DNA from: DATFVJ01 sp963851085
GTDB taxonomy: Bacteria > Actinomycetota > Actinomycetes > Streptosporangiales > Streptosporangiaceae
Direction: 5' to 3'
Length of the DNA: 64,000 bases
Assembly: GCA_963851085.1 (NCBI GenBank)
Contig: CAWKNX010000011.1
Location: 124,001 to 188,000, forward strand
The position numbers were made by a program, and so were the translations under genes. Under the pieces are notes generated by a model. The model did no database searches. It saw only the letters and a list, made by a program, of their open reading frames with translations, and was not told the DNA's origin. Positions 25,775-34,899 of this stretch are shown piece after piece; position 1 is the stretch's first letter; each line of letters opens with the position of its first letter.

Positions 25775-26539
25775 TCAACCGGCGCGGGAAGCGGCGGACA
25801 TCGGCCGCGTCTTGGCGAGGATGCGCTTCAGCGCCATCGGCCCGCCGTCGCCGACCTCCAGGTGCCTGTCGGCCAGCGCAAGCTGGGCCATGGCGTCACC
25901 GGCGAAGGCGCGGCAGCAGTCCTCAGGTTCGACGTTGGCGAGCGCCAGGATCGCCCCGGCGGCTCCCATCGGCCCGGCCATGGCGAGCAGGGCGGACGAC
26001 CCGACGTACGTCGCGCCCTGATAGTGCGCAAGCTCGTCGAGCAGCCGGTCCGGGCTGCCTGACGAGTCCTTGATGCCCGCGACGGGCAGCGCCGGAAGCG
26101 CGGCGACGGGCACACCAGGCGACGATATCCAGGGGACGTGATAGGCGAGTACGGCGCGGCCGCCCGCGGCCGCGGCCACCGCGGCGTAGTAACCGCCCAG
26201 GTCGTTGCTGCCCGCAGGCGGCCACGCGAGCACGGCATCGGCGCCCGCCGCTACGGCGTCCCTGGTCAGCCGGGTCGCCTGCCATGCTGACGGCGCCCCC
26301 GTGCCCGCGATGACGGGTACGGCGTCGGGGACCGCCGCTCGCACGGCCTCGATGAGCGACGTGCGGTCGCCGTCGCTCAGCGTGGCCGCCTCGCCGGTTG
26401 TACCGCACACGAGCACCGCCCGCATGCCGCGCGCCACGAGATCGCCCGCGAGCGCCGCGGTCGAGGCCGGATCGACGTCGCCCTGGTCGTCGAAGACCGT
26501 CACGAGCGCCACCGCGACACCGCTGAACAGCTCGCTCAT
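25775..26539 (-). CDS. Dihydrodipicolinate synthase / N-acetylneuraminate lyase family protein
   Basis: ATG 26539 gives 254 residues, shorter than typical DapA (about 290). It has the TIM-barrel family motifs CGTTGEAATLS, a Tyr in LAYHVPW and the Schiff-base Lys in VAGIKDSSG. The family catalyses aldol additions or cleavages of pyruvate or other keto acids; being standalone and short, it is more likely a catabolic aldolase than the lysine-pathway enzyme. Convergent with the sigma factor gene. Confidence 0.8.
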   Translation of the reverse strand: MSELFSGVAVALVTVFDDQGDVDPASTAALAGDLVARGMRAVLVCGTTGEAATLSDGDRTSLIEAVRAAVPDAVPVIAGTGAPSAWQATRLTRDAVAAGADAVLAWPPAGSNDLGGYYAAVAAAAGGRAVLAYHVPWISSPGVPVAALPALPVAGIKDSSGSPDRLLDELAHYQGATYVGSSALLAMAGPMGAAGAILALANVEPEDCCRAFAGDAMAQLALADRHLEVGDGGPMALKRILAKTRPMSAASRAG

Positions 26540-26880
26540 ATGATGCCATCCTGTCTGCGCGGGCTCTGGCCGCAAGGCGGCGAATACCCAGCCTGGCCGA
26601 AGACTCCCCGCACCGCCGTTACGCAGTCAGCTTATGGCCTTCCGCCAGGCCAGCCAGCGGGCCGCCGGCCAGATCCGGGCACCGGGCCGACGCGGTCACG
26701 GACCCGGGCGCATACGCCGCGGCCGGGGCGGGCATGACCGCCCGCAGCGCGAGCATGATAGTCACCGGGCAGATGACCCGGCCGGGGCTCGCCGCGGTGG
26801 CCTTGGTGAAATGGGTAGGTGACGTGCGGATCGCCCGGGCAGGACCTGGGCGGTGGTCCGCCGCAGAATGGAGGTCTGGC
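26540..26880. other. Divergent promoter region
   Basis: 341 bp between the minus-strand aldolase start and the plus-strand dehydrogenase start. The dehydrogenase frame stays open upstream to 26734, but codons there are unlike the family. No clear palindrome or promoter could be assigned. TGGAGG lies 9 nt before ATG 26881. Confidence 0.4.
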
Positions 26881-28257
26881 ATGCCGATCGCGACCGTCAG
26901 TCCGGTCACCGGTGAGACGCTGCAGGAGTTCAAGGAACTCGACCACGCCGAGGTCGACGCCCGGATCGCGCTCGCCAGCGAGACATTCGTCAACTATCGG
27001 CTGACCTCGTTCGCCGACCGGGGCCGCTGGCTGCGGTTGAGCGCGGATCTGATCGATGCTGAGCTCGACGAGGCGAGCAAGCTGATGACCATCGAGATGG
27101 GCAAGCCACTCGCGCAGGCCCGGGCCGAGACCGCCAAGTGCGCCAAGGCGATGCGGTTCTACGCCGAGCACGCGGAGGTGTATCTCGCCGACGAGCCCGC
27201 CGACGCCCGCGCCGTGGGTGCCAGCCGAGCCTACGCTCGCTACCAGCCTATTGGCGTCGTGCTCGCGGTGATGCCGTGGAACTTCCCGCTCTGGCAGGTG
27301 GTCAGGTTCGCCGCACCAGCCCTGATGGCAGGGAATGTGGGGCTGCTCAAGCACGCGTCGAACGTGCCGCAGACCGCTCTGTACCTCGAGGACGTGCTGC
27401 GGCGTGGCGGCTTCCCGGCGGGATGCTTCCAGACCTTGCTGATCGGCTCGGGTGCGGTGGAAGGGGTACTGCGGGACCCCCGTGTCGCGGCGGCGACGTT
27501 GACCGGGAGCGAGCCGGCCGGCCGGTCGGTGGCGCAGATCGCGGGCAGCGAGATCAAGAAAACGGTGCTGGAACTCGGCGGCAGCGATCCCTATGTCGTC
27601 ATGCCGTCCGCCGATCTGGATCGGGCCGCGGAGGTCGCGGTCACCGCGCGGGTGCAGAACAACGGGCAGTCGTGCATCGCGGCGAAGCGTTTCATCATCC
27701 ACGACGCCGCCTATGACGCGTTCGCCGAGCGGTTCGTCACGCGGATGCGCCACCTGGTCGTCGGTGATCCGATGGATCCGGCGACCAACGTCGGGCCGCT
27801 CGCCACCAAGCAGGGCCGCGACGACGTCGCCGAACTGGTGGACGACGCGGTCGGCAAGGGCGCGGAGGTGCTGTGCGGCGGCAACAGCCTGGGCGGCCCC
27901 GGCTGGTTCTACCCCCCGACCGTCGTCGCCGGTGTCACGCCGCAGATGCGGATGTACACCGAGGAGGTGTTCGGGCCGGTGGCGGCGCTGCTGCGGGTGC
28001 CGGACATCAATCGCGCGATCGAGGTGGCCAACGCCACGACGTTCGGGCTCGGCTCGAACGCGTGGACCACCGACCACGGCGAGCGGGAGCGCTTCATCCG
28101 CGACCTGTCCGCCGGCGCCGTGTTCATCAACGGCATGACCACGTCGTATCCCGACCTCCCGTTCGGCGGTATCAAGCACTCGGGCTACGGGCGGGAACTG
28201 GCCGCGCACGGGATCAGGGAGTTCTGCAATATCAAGACCGTCTGGATCGGCGGCTGA
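26881..28257 (+). CDS. NAD(P)-dependent succinate-semialdehyde dehydrogenase-type aldehyde dehydrogenase
   Basis: ATG 26881 (TGGAGG upstream) gives 458 residues, full length. It has the cofactor and catalytic motifs VLAVMPWNFPLWQV, TVLELGGSDPYVV (general base Glu) and NNGQSCIAAKRF (nucleophile Cys), and ends with GGIKHSGYGRELAAHGI. The short N-terminus (SPVTGETLQEF) matches the GabD-type succinate-semialdehyde subgroup. It oxidises an aldehyde to a carboxylic acid. It is divergent from the DapA-like lyase, and the two could act on the same keto-acid pathway. Confidence 0.85.
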   Translation: MPIATVSPVTGETLQEFKELDHAEVDARIALASETFVNYRLTSFADRGRWLRLSADLIDAELDEASKLMTIEMGKPLAQARAETAKCAKAMRFYAEHAEVYLADEPADARAVGASRAYARYQPIGVVLAVMPWNFPLWQVVRFAAPALMAGNVGLLKHASNVPQTALYLEDVLRRGGFPAGCFQTLLIGSGAVEGVLRDPRVAAATLTGSEPAGRSVAQIAGSEIKKTVLELGGSDPYVVMPSADLDRAAEVAVTARVQNNGQSCIAAKRFIIHDAAYDAFAERFVTRMRHLVVGDPMDPATNVGPLATKQGRDDVAELVDDAVGKGAEVLCGGNSLGGPGWFYPPTVVAGVTPQMRMYTEEVFGPVAALLRVPDINRAIEVANATTFGLGSNAWTTDHGERERFIRDLSAGAVFINGMTTSYPDLPFGGIKHSGYGRELAAHGIREFCNIKTVWIGG

Positions 28258-28280
28258 GCCTCCGCGCGGCGGCCAGGCTC

Positions 28281-28478
28281 CTAGTGTGCGGCGTGGTTCC
28301 CGGCCGCCTCGGCGAGGTGCTCCTCGACGGCACGCAGGCCACCGGCCACCTGCTGTGCCTGCCGCCTGCGCTCGGCGGCCCAGATCGCCGCGATCGCGCT
28401 CATGGCTGCGCCGACGACGACCGCCAGCATGACCGAGATGCTCGCGAGCAGGGTGTTCAGCGCCTGGATATCGACCAT
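28281..28478 (-). CDS. Small single-pass membrane protein
   Basis: ATG 28478 is chosen because GGGAGAG is 8 nt upstream. The 65-residue product has one hydrophobic helix (about residues 9-35) and a basic/helical tail (AAERRRQAQQVAGGL) that may form a short coiled coil. No family recognised. It is preceded by a distinctly A/T-rich region with inverted repeats, which suggests its own regulated promoter. Confidence 0.5.
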   Translation of the reverse strand: MVDIQALNTLLASISVMLAVVVGAAMSAIAAIWAAERRRQAQQVAGGLRAVEEHLAEAAGNHAAH

Positions 28479-28494
28479 TTGGCCCACTCTCCCA

Positions 28495-28556
28495 CGTGTT
28501 AGTAAACGCCATATACGACGTTAACGCCGTTTATGAGTTTACACCGTTAACTGGGA
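28495..28556 (-). promoter_or_regulatory. A/T-rich inverted-repeat region upstream of the small membrane protein
   Basis: Within about 60 bp there are TAAACG, GTTAACG, CGTTTA, GTTTACA and CGTTAAC elements arranged as overlapping inverted repeats. The composition is far from the genomic average. It is directly upstream of the ribosome site of the minus-strand gene, so it is probably its promoter with one or two operators. Confidence 0.35.
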
Positions 28557-28740
28557 TGCGCAACAGCCAAGCTCGATCAGGCGGGGACTGCGCGATGCCG
28601 GTCAGCCGTGCTTGAACACGACGATTGTCATGAGCCAGACGGTGCTGGGTCCGGTGGTGGTGGCGGCTGGGGCGGCGCCTTGGGTGGTGGGCTGGTCTTC
28701 GGCGGGTACCCGCTGCGGCACCGGTTTCCCGGTCAACGAT

Positions 28741-29943
28741 CTACGAAGGTGACACAGTCCTTGGGGCTGCGGCCGGACGGCCCGGCACCTGCGTGATCGA
28801 GGCCGGTACGTTCATGGCCCGTACGTGCAGGATCGCCGCGTCGTCGTCGAGTGGCGCACCGACATGGCGCAACACGTCGTCACGCAGCCGTTCGAGAAGA
28901 TCTGACGGCTCACCGTGCGCAGCGGCAGCCGGATCCGTCAGGCCCACCAGGCGCTGCGTGAGCGGGTAGAACTCGCGCCGCGAGTCCCGTGCCTCGGTGA
29001 CCCCGTCGGTGTACAGAAGCAGTTCGTCGCCCGAGCTGAACGGCAGCTTGCGGCCCGCCCCGGAGTAATCACCGAGCGACATGAGCCCGAGCGGTGGTGC
29101 GGGCATGGGCACCTCAGCGATGATCAGCTTGCAGTGCCCGTCGTCCGGGGCGGCCCGCAGGATGATGGGCGGCGGATGACCGCAGTTGTAGATCGTCACG
29201 CTGGTGACGTCATGATCGATCTCGACGAGCACGGCCGTGACGAACTCCTCCGGCGTCGCCTCGCGACGGGCGAGGCTGGCGTCGAGCCTGCGGGCGACCT
29301 CGGCGAGCGTGTAGACATCGTGCGCCGCCTCACGGAAGACGCCCAGGATGTCGGCGGCGACTTCCACCGCACCGAGCCCTTTGCCCCGGACATCACCCAT
29401 GATCAGCCGGATTCCGTACGGCGTCCTCGCGACCTCGTAAAGATCGCCGCCGACGCGGGCCTCGGCGGTGGCCGCGAGGTAGACCACGCCAAGCTCCAGC
29501 GGCCCCACCCGGCTGGGCAGCGGCCGGAGCAGTGCCCGCTGAGCGACCTCTGCCACCGTCGTGACCTCGGCGAGCTTCTGGTTCCTGCGCGAACTGAGCA
29601 CCGCGCCAGCGGCGCTGACCGCGGTCACCGCGACGACCGCCACCACCGTCGCGATGGGCAGCGACAGCGTCGCGCCGTATGTGCGGGTGGCCACCGCGAT
29701 CGCGGCGAGCAGGCTCACGCCGCCGTAGAGCAACGGCCGCCTGGCCTTCGTCGTGCCGATTCCGGCCAGCGCGGGAGGCACCGCGAGCAGGGGTTCGAGG
29801 AACAGGGGCTGCTTCGATGCGTGCCCGACGCAGAACACGACCACGACCGCGATCAGCGGCGCCGCGCACAGCGCATGCCACAGGCTCAGCCACGGATCCC
29901 ACCGCCCGGGCAGCCGCTTGCCGCGCCCGCGCCTCACCGCCAC
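28741..29943 (-). CDS. Membrane-bound PP2C/SpoIIE-type serine phosphatase
   Basis: 400 residues. The first ~130 contain about four membrane helices; the rest is a SpoIIE/RsbU-type phosphatase domain with RVGGDLYEVARTPYG, IMGDVRGKGLGAVEV, YNCGHPPPIIL, ELLLYTDGVTEARD and DDDAAILHVR carrying the metal-binding Asp/Gly residues. Such proteins dephosphorylate anti-sigma-factor antagonists in partner-switching systems. No anti-sigma or STAS gene is adjacent. The stretch upstream of the ATG encodes a plausible peptide in another frame (about 30064-29950), so the start or a frameshift there deserves a check. Confidence 0.85.
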   Translation of the reverse strand: MAVRRGRGKRLPGRWDPWLSLWHALCAAPLIAVVVVFCVGHASKQPLFLEPLLAVPPALAGIGTTKARRPLLYGGVSLLAAIAVATRTYGATLSLPIATVVAVVAVTAVSAAGAVLSSRRNQKLAEVTTVAEVAQRALLRPLPSRVGPLELGVVYLAATAEARVGGDLYEVARTPYGIRLIMGDVRGKGLGAVEVAADILGVFREAAHDVYTLAEVARRLDASLARREATPEEFVTAVLVEIDHDVTSVTIYNCGHPPPIILRAAPDDGHCKLIIAEVPMPAPPLGLMSLGDYSGAGRKLPFSSGDELLLYTDGVTEARDSRREFYPLTQRLVGLTDPAAAAHGEPSDLLERLRDDVLRHVGAPLDDDAAILHVRAMNVPASITQVPGRPAAAPRTVSPS

Positions 29944-30205
29944 ACCGCCTCCCGAGCGCCCGGTTCGCCCGCACCTCCAGCCTCATACGTTCAACGACCG
30001 ACAGGACGAGCTTGTGCCCGGGCGCGCTTTGTACGACAAGGTCTCGATCGTCCCACGAGACCACCCTGGCCGCGAATCACTCACACGGATCCGCCAGGCA
30101 GACGCGCGCGGGCTCGCGCGCAAACCGGGCCCCGGATCAGCCACCCGCGGCTGGACCACCCTTGACCACCGTCTCACCCGCAGCGGGTGAGAGCGGACGC
30201 CGCGG

Positions 30206-31591
30206 CTACCTGCCTGGGCTGCCCGTCCCTCCGGCCGCGTCTGCGTCCCTCGACGGCACCGGCTGGGCCGTGGCAGGGTGCTCGGTCGCCGGTGCCGGCG
30301 CGGCCGCCGGCACAGGCGACAGCCGGAACGAGACCACATACGCCACCACGACCGCGACGATCACGAGCGGCATGACCGCGACGCCGTCAGACAGCAGCAG
30401 CAGCGTGGCGAGCAGAACCGAGGTCAGGGGCAGCTTGAGCATCGCGGCGCACATCGCCCCGATGCCCATCGCCACGCCCGCCACGACGGGCAGGCCGGGC
30501 AGGTGGGACAGCGCGATCCCGCCCGCCGCGCCGAGGAACAGCGAAGGGAAGACCGGCCCGCCGCGGAAACTGCTCAGCGACCCGCCGTAGGCGAGCCCCT
30601 TGCAGACGATCAGCAGCAACAGCGCACCGACGCTGTAGCTGGAGGCGTTGGTGATGAGCGGGCCGACCGCCGATTGGCCGGAGAACAGCACCTCCGACGA
30701 GCCCTTCCCCGTGACCTGCCCGAACGTGATCGCGAGCCCGGCGATGAGCAGGCCCACCACCGGCATGATCAGCAACATCCGCCGCTCGACGTGGGGCCGC
30801 AGGAACACTGCGAGCCGGTGGATCCCGACGGCGAGGAAGGCAGCCGCCACGCCGATCACCAGCGCCCAGCCGAATTCCGCGGAATCGGGCCGGGTGAATT
30901 TGGGGAGGTTGGGAATCGCCAGCGAGAACGTTCCCCAGCCGGTCCAGGAGTTCAGGCCGAGGAAGACGAGCGAGCCCACGCCCGCCGCGAGCAGGCCGGG
31001 CAGCAAGACGAGTTCCATGGTCGCGCCGCTCAGCCCGGAGGCCTCCATCAGCAAGAACGCCCCAAGAATGGGCGATCCGAACAGCGTGCTGATGGCGGCG
31101 AAGCTCCCCGCCGCGCCCACCACCGCGGCCGTCCTGGGCGGTGCGTCGCGTTTGGCGAGGCGGATCGCCAGCACGCCGAGCCCGCCGCCGAGTGCGATCA
31201 GTGGCGCCTCGGGTCCGAGCACAACGCCGAGGCTCAGGGTCGCCAGCGCGGCGATCACGACGCCGGGCAGTTCGATGGGTGTGGGCGCGCCGCCGCCCGC
31301 CTTGAAGCCATCGGCCGGCGAATGCCCCCCGGTGCCCGGCAGGTAGCGGATGGCCAGCGCGACCAGCACGCCGGCCAGCACAAGAGGCGGAATAGGCCAC
31401 CAGGGCGGCTCGCCGTGGAAGCCAAGTTCCTTGGGCAGGTCCGTGAAGACCCATGTCTGCAGGACATCGACCAGCTTGAGGAAGCCGTAGGCGACAGCCG
31501 AGACCGGCACGCCGATGATCGCGGCAAGGACCAGCAGCGCCACATAGCCACGGGTCCGCAGGAGCGCGAAGGGATCGGGCGGCGACGTCAC
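30206..31591 (-). CDS. ClC-family chloride channel / transporter
   Basis: GTG 31591 gives 461 residues with about ten or more membrane helices. ClC selectivity motifs are seen: LGPEAPLIALGGG (gating Glu), GSPILGAFLLMEASG and FRGGPVFPSLFLGAAGG, and a late LPLTSVLLA. There are no C-terminal CBS domains; the tail is Ala/Pro-rich. It moves Cl- across the cytoplasmic membrane, as a channel or H+/Cl- antiporter. Its start codon overlaps (GTGA) the end of a small upstream ORF, implying coupled translation. Confidence 0.88.
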   Translation of the reverse strand: MTSPPDPFALLRTRGYVALLVLAAIIGVPVSAVAYGFLKLVDVLQTWVFTDLPKELGFHGEPPWWPIPPLVLAGVLVALAIRYLPGTGGHSPADGFKAGGGAPTPIELPGVVIAALATLSLGVVLGPEAPLIALGGGLGVLAIRLAKRDAPPRTAAVVGAAGSFAAISTLFGSPILGAFLLMEASGLSGATMELVLLPGLLAAGVGSLVFLGLNSWTGWGTFSLAIPNLPKFTRPDSAEFGWALVIGVAAAFLAVGIHRLAVFLRPHVERRMLLIMPVVGLLIAGLAITFGQVTGKGSSEVLFSGQSAVGPLITNASSYSVGALLLLIVCKGLAYGGSLSSFRGGPVFPSLFLGAAGGIALSHLPGLPVVAGVAMGIGAMCAAMLKLPLTSVLLATLLLLSDGVAVMPLVIVAVVVAYVVSFRLSPVPAAAPAPATEHPATAQPVPSRDADAAGGTGSPGR

Positions 31592-31740
31592 GGCTGCTCA
31601 CAGCGGGCTGGCTCTTGCCGCGCGGCGCGCAGGCCGGCCTTCGTCAGCCAGCGCAGGCCGGCCAGGGCCGGCGCGGGTGGGCCGGTGCGGACCGGCGCGG
31701 GCGGGGCCGCCCGGGCGGCAAGCACGCGAAGCAGGTTCAA
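31588..31740 (-). CDS. Possible short leader ORF coupled to the ClC gene
   Basis: TTG 31740 has AGGAGG 4 nt upstream, the best ribosome site in the region, and the 50-codon frame ends in a GTGA overlap with the ClC start. The peptide is Ala/Pro/Arg-rich with no recognisable domain. Either it is a leader peptide through which ribosomes reach the ClC start, or chance. The same layout occurs before the HyfC-like gene. Confidence 0.35.
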   Translation of the reverse strand: MNLLRVLAARAAPPAPVRTGPPAPALAGLRWLTKAGLRAARQEPARCEQP

Positions 31741-32119
31741 GGTTCCTCCTGCACCCCGGTCCGAACTGCCCGGTGCACGGTTAGAGGCCAACTGGAATCG
31801 TCTTGCGGACGCGGTGAGAGCGCTTCACCTGACCGGGGTGATTGGCGCGCCGTCGCCGTCTGCGGGAGCGGACGGCACCGCCCTGGGTGCGCATGAGCAG
31901 CATCGCCTCGGGTGTGCCGACGTAGTGGCGCAGTGGGTCGGCCACGCCCGGGGGCGATCGCCGGGGCAGCATGGTGACATACCATTGGCGCGGTGATCGA
32001 GAGCCTCGATGCCCCGCCCGAGCAGCGGGCGGGGTCCGGTATTTCTGCGGGCCAGGCAGCCGTGGCGCCTTCGCCACCGACCATGGACGTTACAGCGCCC
32101 GAGCGACGTTCCCGAGTAC
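31741..32119. other. Divergent intergenic region
   Basis: About 380 bp between the minus-strand ClC leader and the plus-strand MoxR gene. No convincing gene. It should contain both promoters; none could be pinned down. Confidence 0.4.
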
Positions 32120-33082
32120 ATGGGTGACATGACCGATCACGCGAGCGACACGACCGAACCTGTCAGCGACACGGCAGCGAGCGTAAGCGACATGTCGCAG
32201 CGCATCCCCGACGTCCGCGCGCTGTCGTCAGGCCTCGACCACGCCGGATACCTGGCTGACGAACCGCTCGCGACAGCGTTGTTCCTTGCTGTGCGCATGG
32301 GACAGCCGATTCTGCTCGAAGGCGAACCCGGGGTGGGAAAGACCGAAGCCGCCAAGGCGCTCGCGTCCGTGATCGACACGCCGCTGGTTCGGCTCCAGTG
32401 CTACGAGGGGATTGCCGCGGCCGAGGCGCTCTACGAGTGGAACTATCCCCGCCAGTTGCTCAGCATCAGGCTCGCGGAGGCGACCGGTGGCACGCTTCAT
32501 GACGCGGACCTGTTCAGCGAGGATTATCTGCTCGCACGGCCGTTGCTCGCGGCTCTCGACCATCCGGGGCCGCGGCCGGCTGTGCTGCTGATCGACGAGG
32601 TGGACCGCGCGGACGACGAGTTCGAGGCGTTCCTGTTCGAGCTGCTCGCCGAGTCGGCGGTCACCATCCCCGAGCTCGGCACCCGCAAGGCGGCGCTGCC
32701 GCCGATCACGATCCTGACCTCCAACCGGACCCGCGATCTGCACGACGCGCTCAAGCGCAGGTGCCTCTACCACTGGATCAGCTATCCGGACACGGGGCGG
32801 GTGGCCGCGATCATCCGCCGCCGGGTTCCCGCCGCGGCGGGGCACCTCGCGAACCAGGTCGCCGAGTCGGTGCGCAGCTTGCGCGGCCTGGACCTCACCA
32901 AGCCGCCGGGCGTCGCGGAGGCCATCAGCTGGGCCACGGCGCTGCGGGTCATCGGCGTCGACGAGCTTACGGCGGCAACCGCGGAGCAGACCATGAGCGC
33001 GGTGCTGAAGTACTCGGAGGACAGCGAGGTCGTTCGGCGGGCCGGTCTCGCCACGGTCGTCGGAGAACCCGGCCGGACATGA
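32120..33082 (+). CDS. MoxR-type AAA+ ATPase (CoxD-like)
   Basis: ATG 32120 or 32129 are both possible; no strong ribosome site decides. About 320 residues with Walker A LEGEPGVGKTEAAKAL, Walker B VLLIDEVDRADDEFEAF, sensor 1 TILTSNRTRDLHDAL and the arginine region ALKRRCLYHWISYP. MoxR ATPases work with a VWA-domain partner to remodel or load metal cofactors; the partner gene lies 16 bp downstream. In CO dehydrogenase operons the homologous pair is CoxD/CoxE, but no CO dehydrogenase genes are in this window. Confidence 0.85.
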   Translation: MGDMTDHASDTTEPVSDTAASVSDMSQRIPDVRALSSGLDHAGYLADEPLATALFLAVRMGQPILLEGEPGVGKTEAAKALASVIDTPLVRLQCYEGIAAAEALYEWNYPRQLLSIRLAEATGGTLHDADLFSEDYLLARPLLAALDHPGPRPAVLLIDEVDRADDEFEAFLFELLAESAVTIPELGTRKAALPPITILTSNRTRDLHDALKRRCLYHWISYPDTGRVAAIIRRRVPAAAGHLANQVAESVRSLRGLDLTKPPGVAEAISWATALRVIGVDELTAATAEQTMSAVLKYSEDSEVVRRAGLATVVGEPGRT

Positions 33083-33098
33083 CCAGCCGCGACCGAGC

Positions 33099-34414
33099 AT
33101 GACCGGGCCACGGCCGGGCACCGGGCCACGGCCGGGCGCCGAGCCCCGGCACGGCGCGGCCAGTGACGCGGCCCACGGTCCCAACGGCCTCGCACGCGAC
33201 CTCCCGACGATCGCGGCTGGTTTCGGCGCGGCGCTGCACTCGGCGGGCCTGCCTGTGGGGCCGGACCGCTCCGAGCGGTTCGCCCGCGCTGTCACGATCA
33301 TGCGCCCAGCGACCATCAGGGAGCTCTACTGGTGCGGCCTGGCGACGCTGATCTCCGACCCGGACCAGATCGAGATGTACAACAGGGTCTTCGCTGCCGT
33401 GTTCGGCGGGCTGGTGGACCCGGCCGAACAACGCGGAGACCCGAAATCCGGCGCAGTGCCCGGTGCCCGCACCGGCGAGGGCCGTGCGGGCAGCGCAGCC
33501 GTTCAGGTGAATTCTCCTGCCGACCGCCCAGGGGAGGCGCAGGAGCCGCAGGCGCCCATGCCGGTCCCGGCCATTTCGAGCGCCGCCGAGCGCCTCGCCA
33601 GCCGTGACTTCGCGGACCTGTCGCCGGACGAGCTGCCGGTGCTCTCCCGGCTCATGCGTGACCTGGCGCTGGCCACGCCGCCGAGGCGGACCCGCAGGTA
33701 CCGGCGGACGCCGGCCGGCTGCGCACCGACCTGCGCACCACGCTGCGGCGGGCGCGGCGCACGGGCGGCGAGCCGTTCCGGCTGGCCCGTGGCGCGCCCC
33801 GCACCCGGCCCCGGCGGCTGGTGGTGCTGTGTGACATCTCCGGGTCCATGGAGGCGTACGCCAGGGCCATGATCCAGTTGCTCTACTGCGCCACCGGCGG
33901 GGCCAGGGCCGAGGTGTTCACCTTCGCCACCCGGCTGACCAGGCTGACGAACGAGCTCGCCTCGGCGCGGCCAGGCGCGGCGCTGGAGCGCGCGGGCCAG
34001 GCGGCGCCGGACTGGTCGGGCGGCACCCGCATCGGCGCTGCGCTCAAGGAGTTCAACGACCTGTACGGCTGCCGCGGCATGGCCAGGGGCGCCGTTGTGC
34101 TGATCATTTCTGACGGCTGGGAGACGGGCGATCCCGCGCTGCTCGGCGAGCAGATGGCGCGGCTGTCGCGAGTCGCCCACCGCATCGTGTGGGCGAACCC
34201 GCGGACCCAGAGCTCCAGGTACCGCCCGGAGGTCGGGGGGATGGCGGCGGCCTGGCCGTACTGCGACGCGGTGGTGAGCGCGCACCGGCTGACCGCGCTC
34301 GCCGAGCTGATGGCCGCGCTCGCCGACCCGACGCGGCCCCGGCGCCCGCCCTGGCCGATCCCGCCGGGCGGCAGGCCGGCCGAGGGTGCCCCGTCGGCCG
34401 CTAGCGGTCTGTAA
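33099..34414 (+). pseudogene. VWA-domain (CoxE-like) protein, one frameshift
   Basis: ATG 33099 opens a frame covering the N-terminal half (FGAALHSAGLPVGPDRSERF, IRELYWCGLATLISD), which continues in a different frame after about 33690-33715 with the VWA domain: LVVLCDISGSMEAY (MIDAS), SGGTRIGAALKEF and IISDGWETGDP. One single-base change separates the two halves; both keep full conservation, so the frameshift is either recent or a sequence error. The family is the partner of the preceding MoxR ATPase. If intact the protein would have about 438 residues. The segment at about residues 108-165 is low-complexity. Confidence 0.75.
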
Positions 34415-34899
34415 GGGGGGTCCGCACGGTACGGGCCAGCAGATCTCGGCCCACACCGCCCGGCCAGGCCAGGCGTTGCCATATCCCCAACGGCTCACGC
34501 GGGCTGCGACCAATGCCAGCCCGAGTCCCCCGGCTTCGGCTTCGCGCCAGCCAGCCAGCGGGCGGTCGCGGCGCGTGCTGACGTGATCGCGGTCCGCGAC
34601 CCCAGGGACCCAGCGGCCCGAAGCTGTTCCTCGACCGCGCCTCCTGCCACTCGTTCCTCACCAGTACCAAGCGCGCCCACGTGGACCTCACCTGACGGTT
34701 CGCCGCGCGGGTGTGCCACGTGCACTTTCATGATCGCGGTAAGTTTTGGGACGCATCTGCGGAAAAGTCACCGCGATCATGAAACCGAGCATGGGTATGC
34801 GCCGCATGATCGCGTTGTGATGTCGCGGATCCGTCGCGGGCCTGGCTACCGCGATTCAAGGACCAGCGGGTGTCCTGGGTTCGTTCATTGTTACCGCGG
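34415..34899. other. Intergenic region with a family 1 palindrome
   Basis: 485 bp between convergent genes. No supportable gene. It contains family 1 copy C at 34726-34784, and a degenerate single arm (TGTTACCGCGGTCAGGAAA, 34888-34906) just outside the nitroreductase stop. Confidence 0.5.
34726..34784. repeat. Family 1 palindrome, copy C
   Basis: 22-nt arms beginning TTTCATGATCGCGGTAAG with two mismatched positions and a 15-nt loop (GGGACGCATCTGCGG) that differs from the copy A loop at only two positions. Total length, 59 bp, is identical to copy A, so these are true copies of one element, not chance palindromes. Confidence 0.9.

Noticed and set aside
32120..34414. Carbon monoxide dehydrogenase cluster
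   Set aside because: Only the MoxR/VWA pair is present; no coxL, coxM or coxS. Similar pairs occur in many other contexts.
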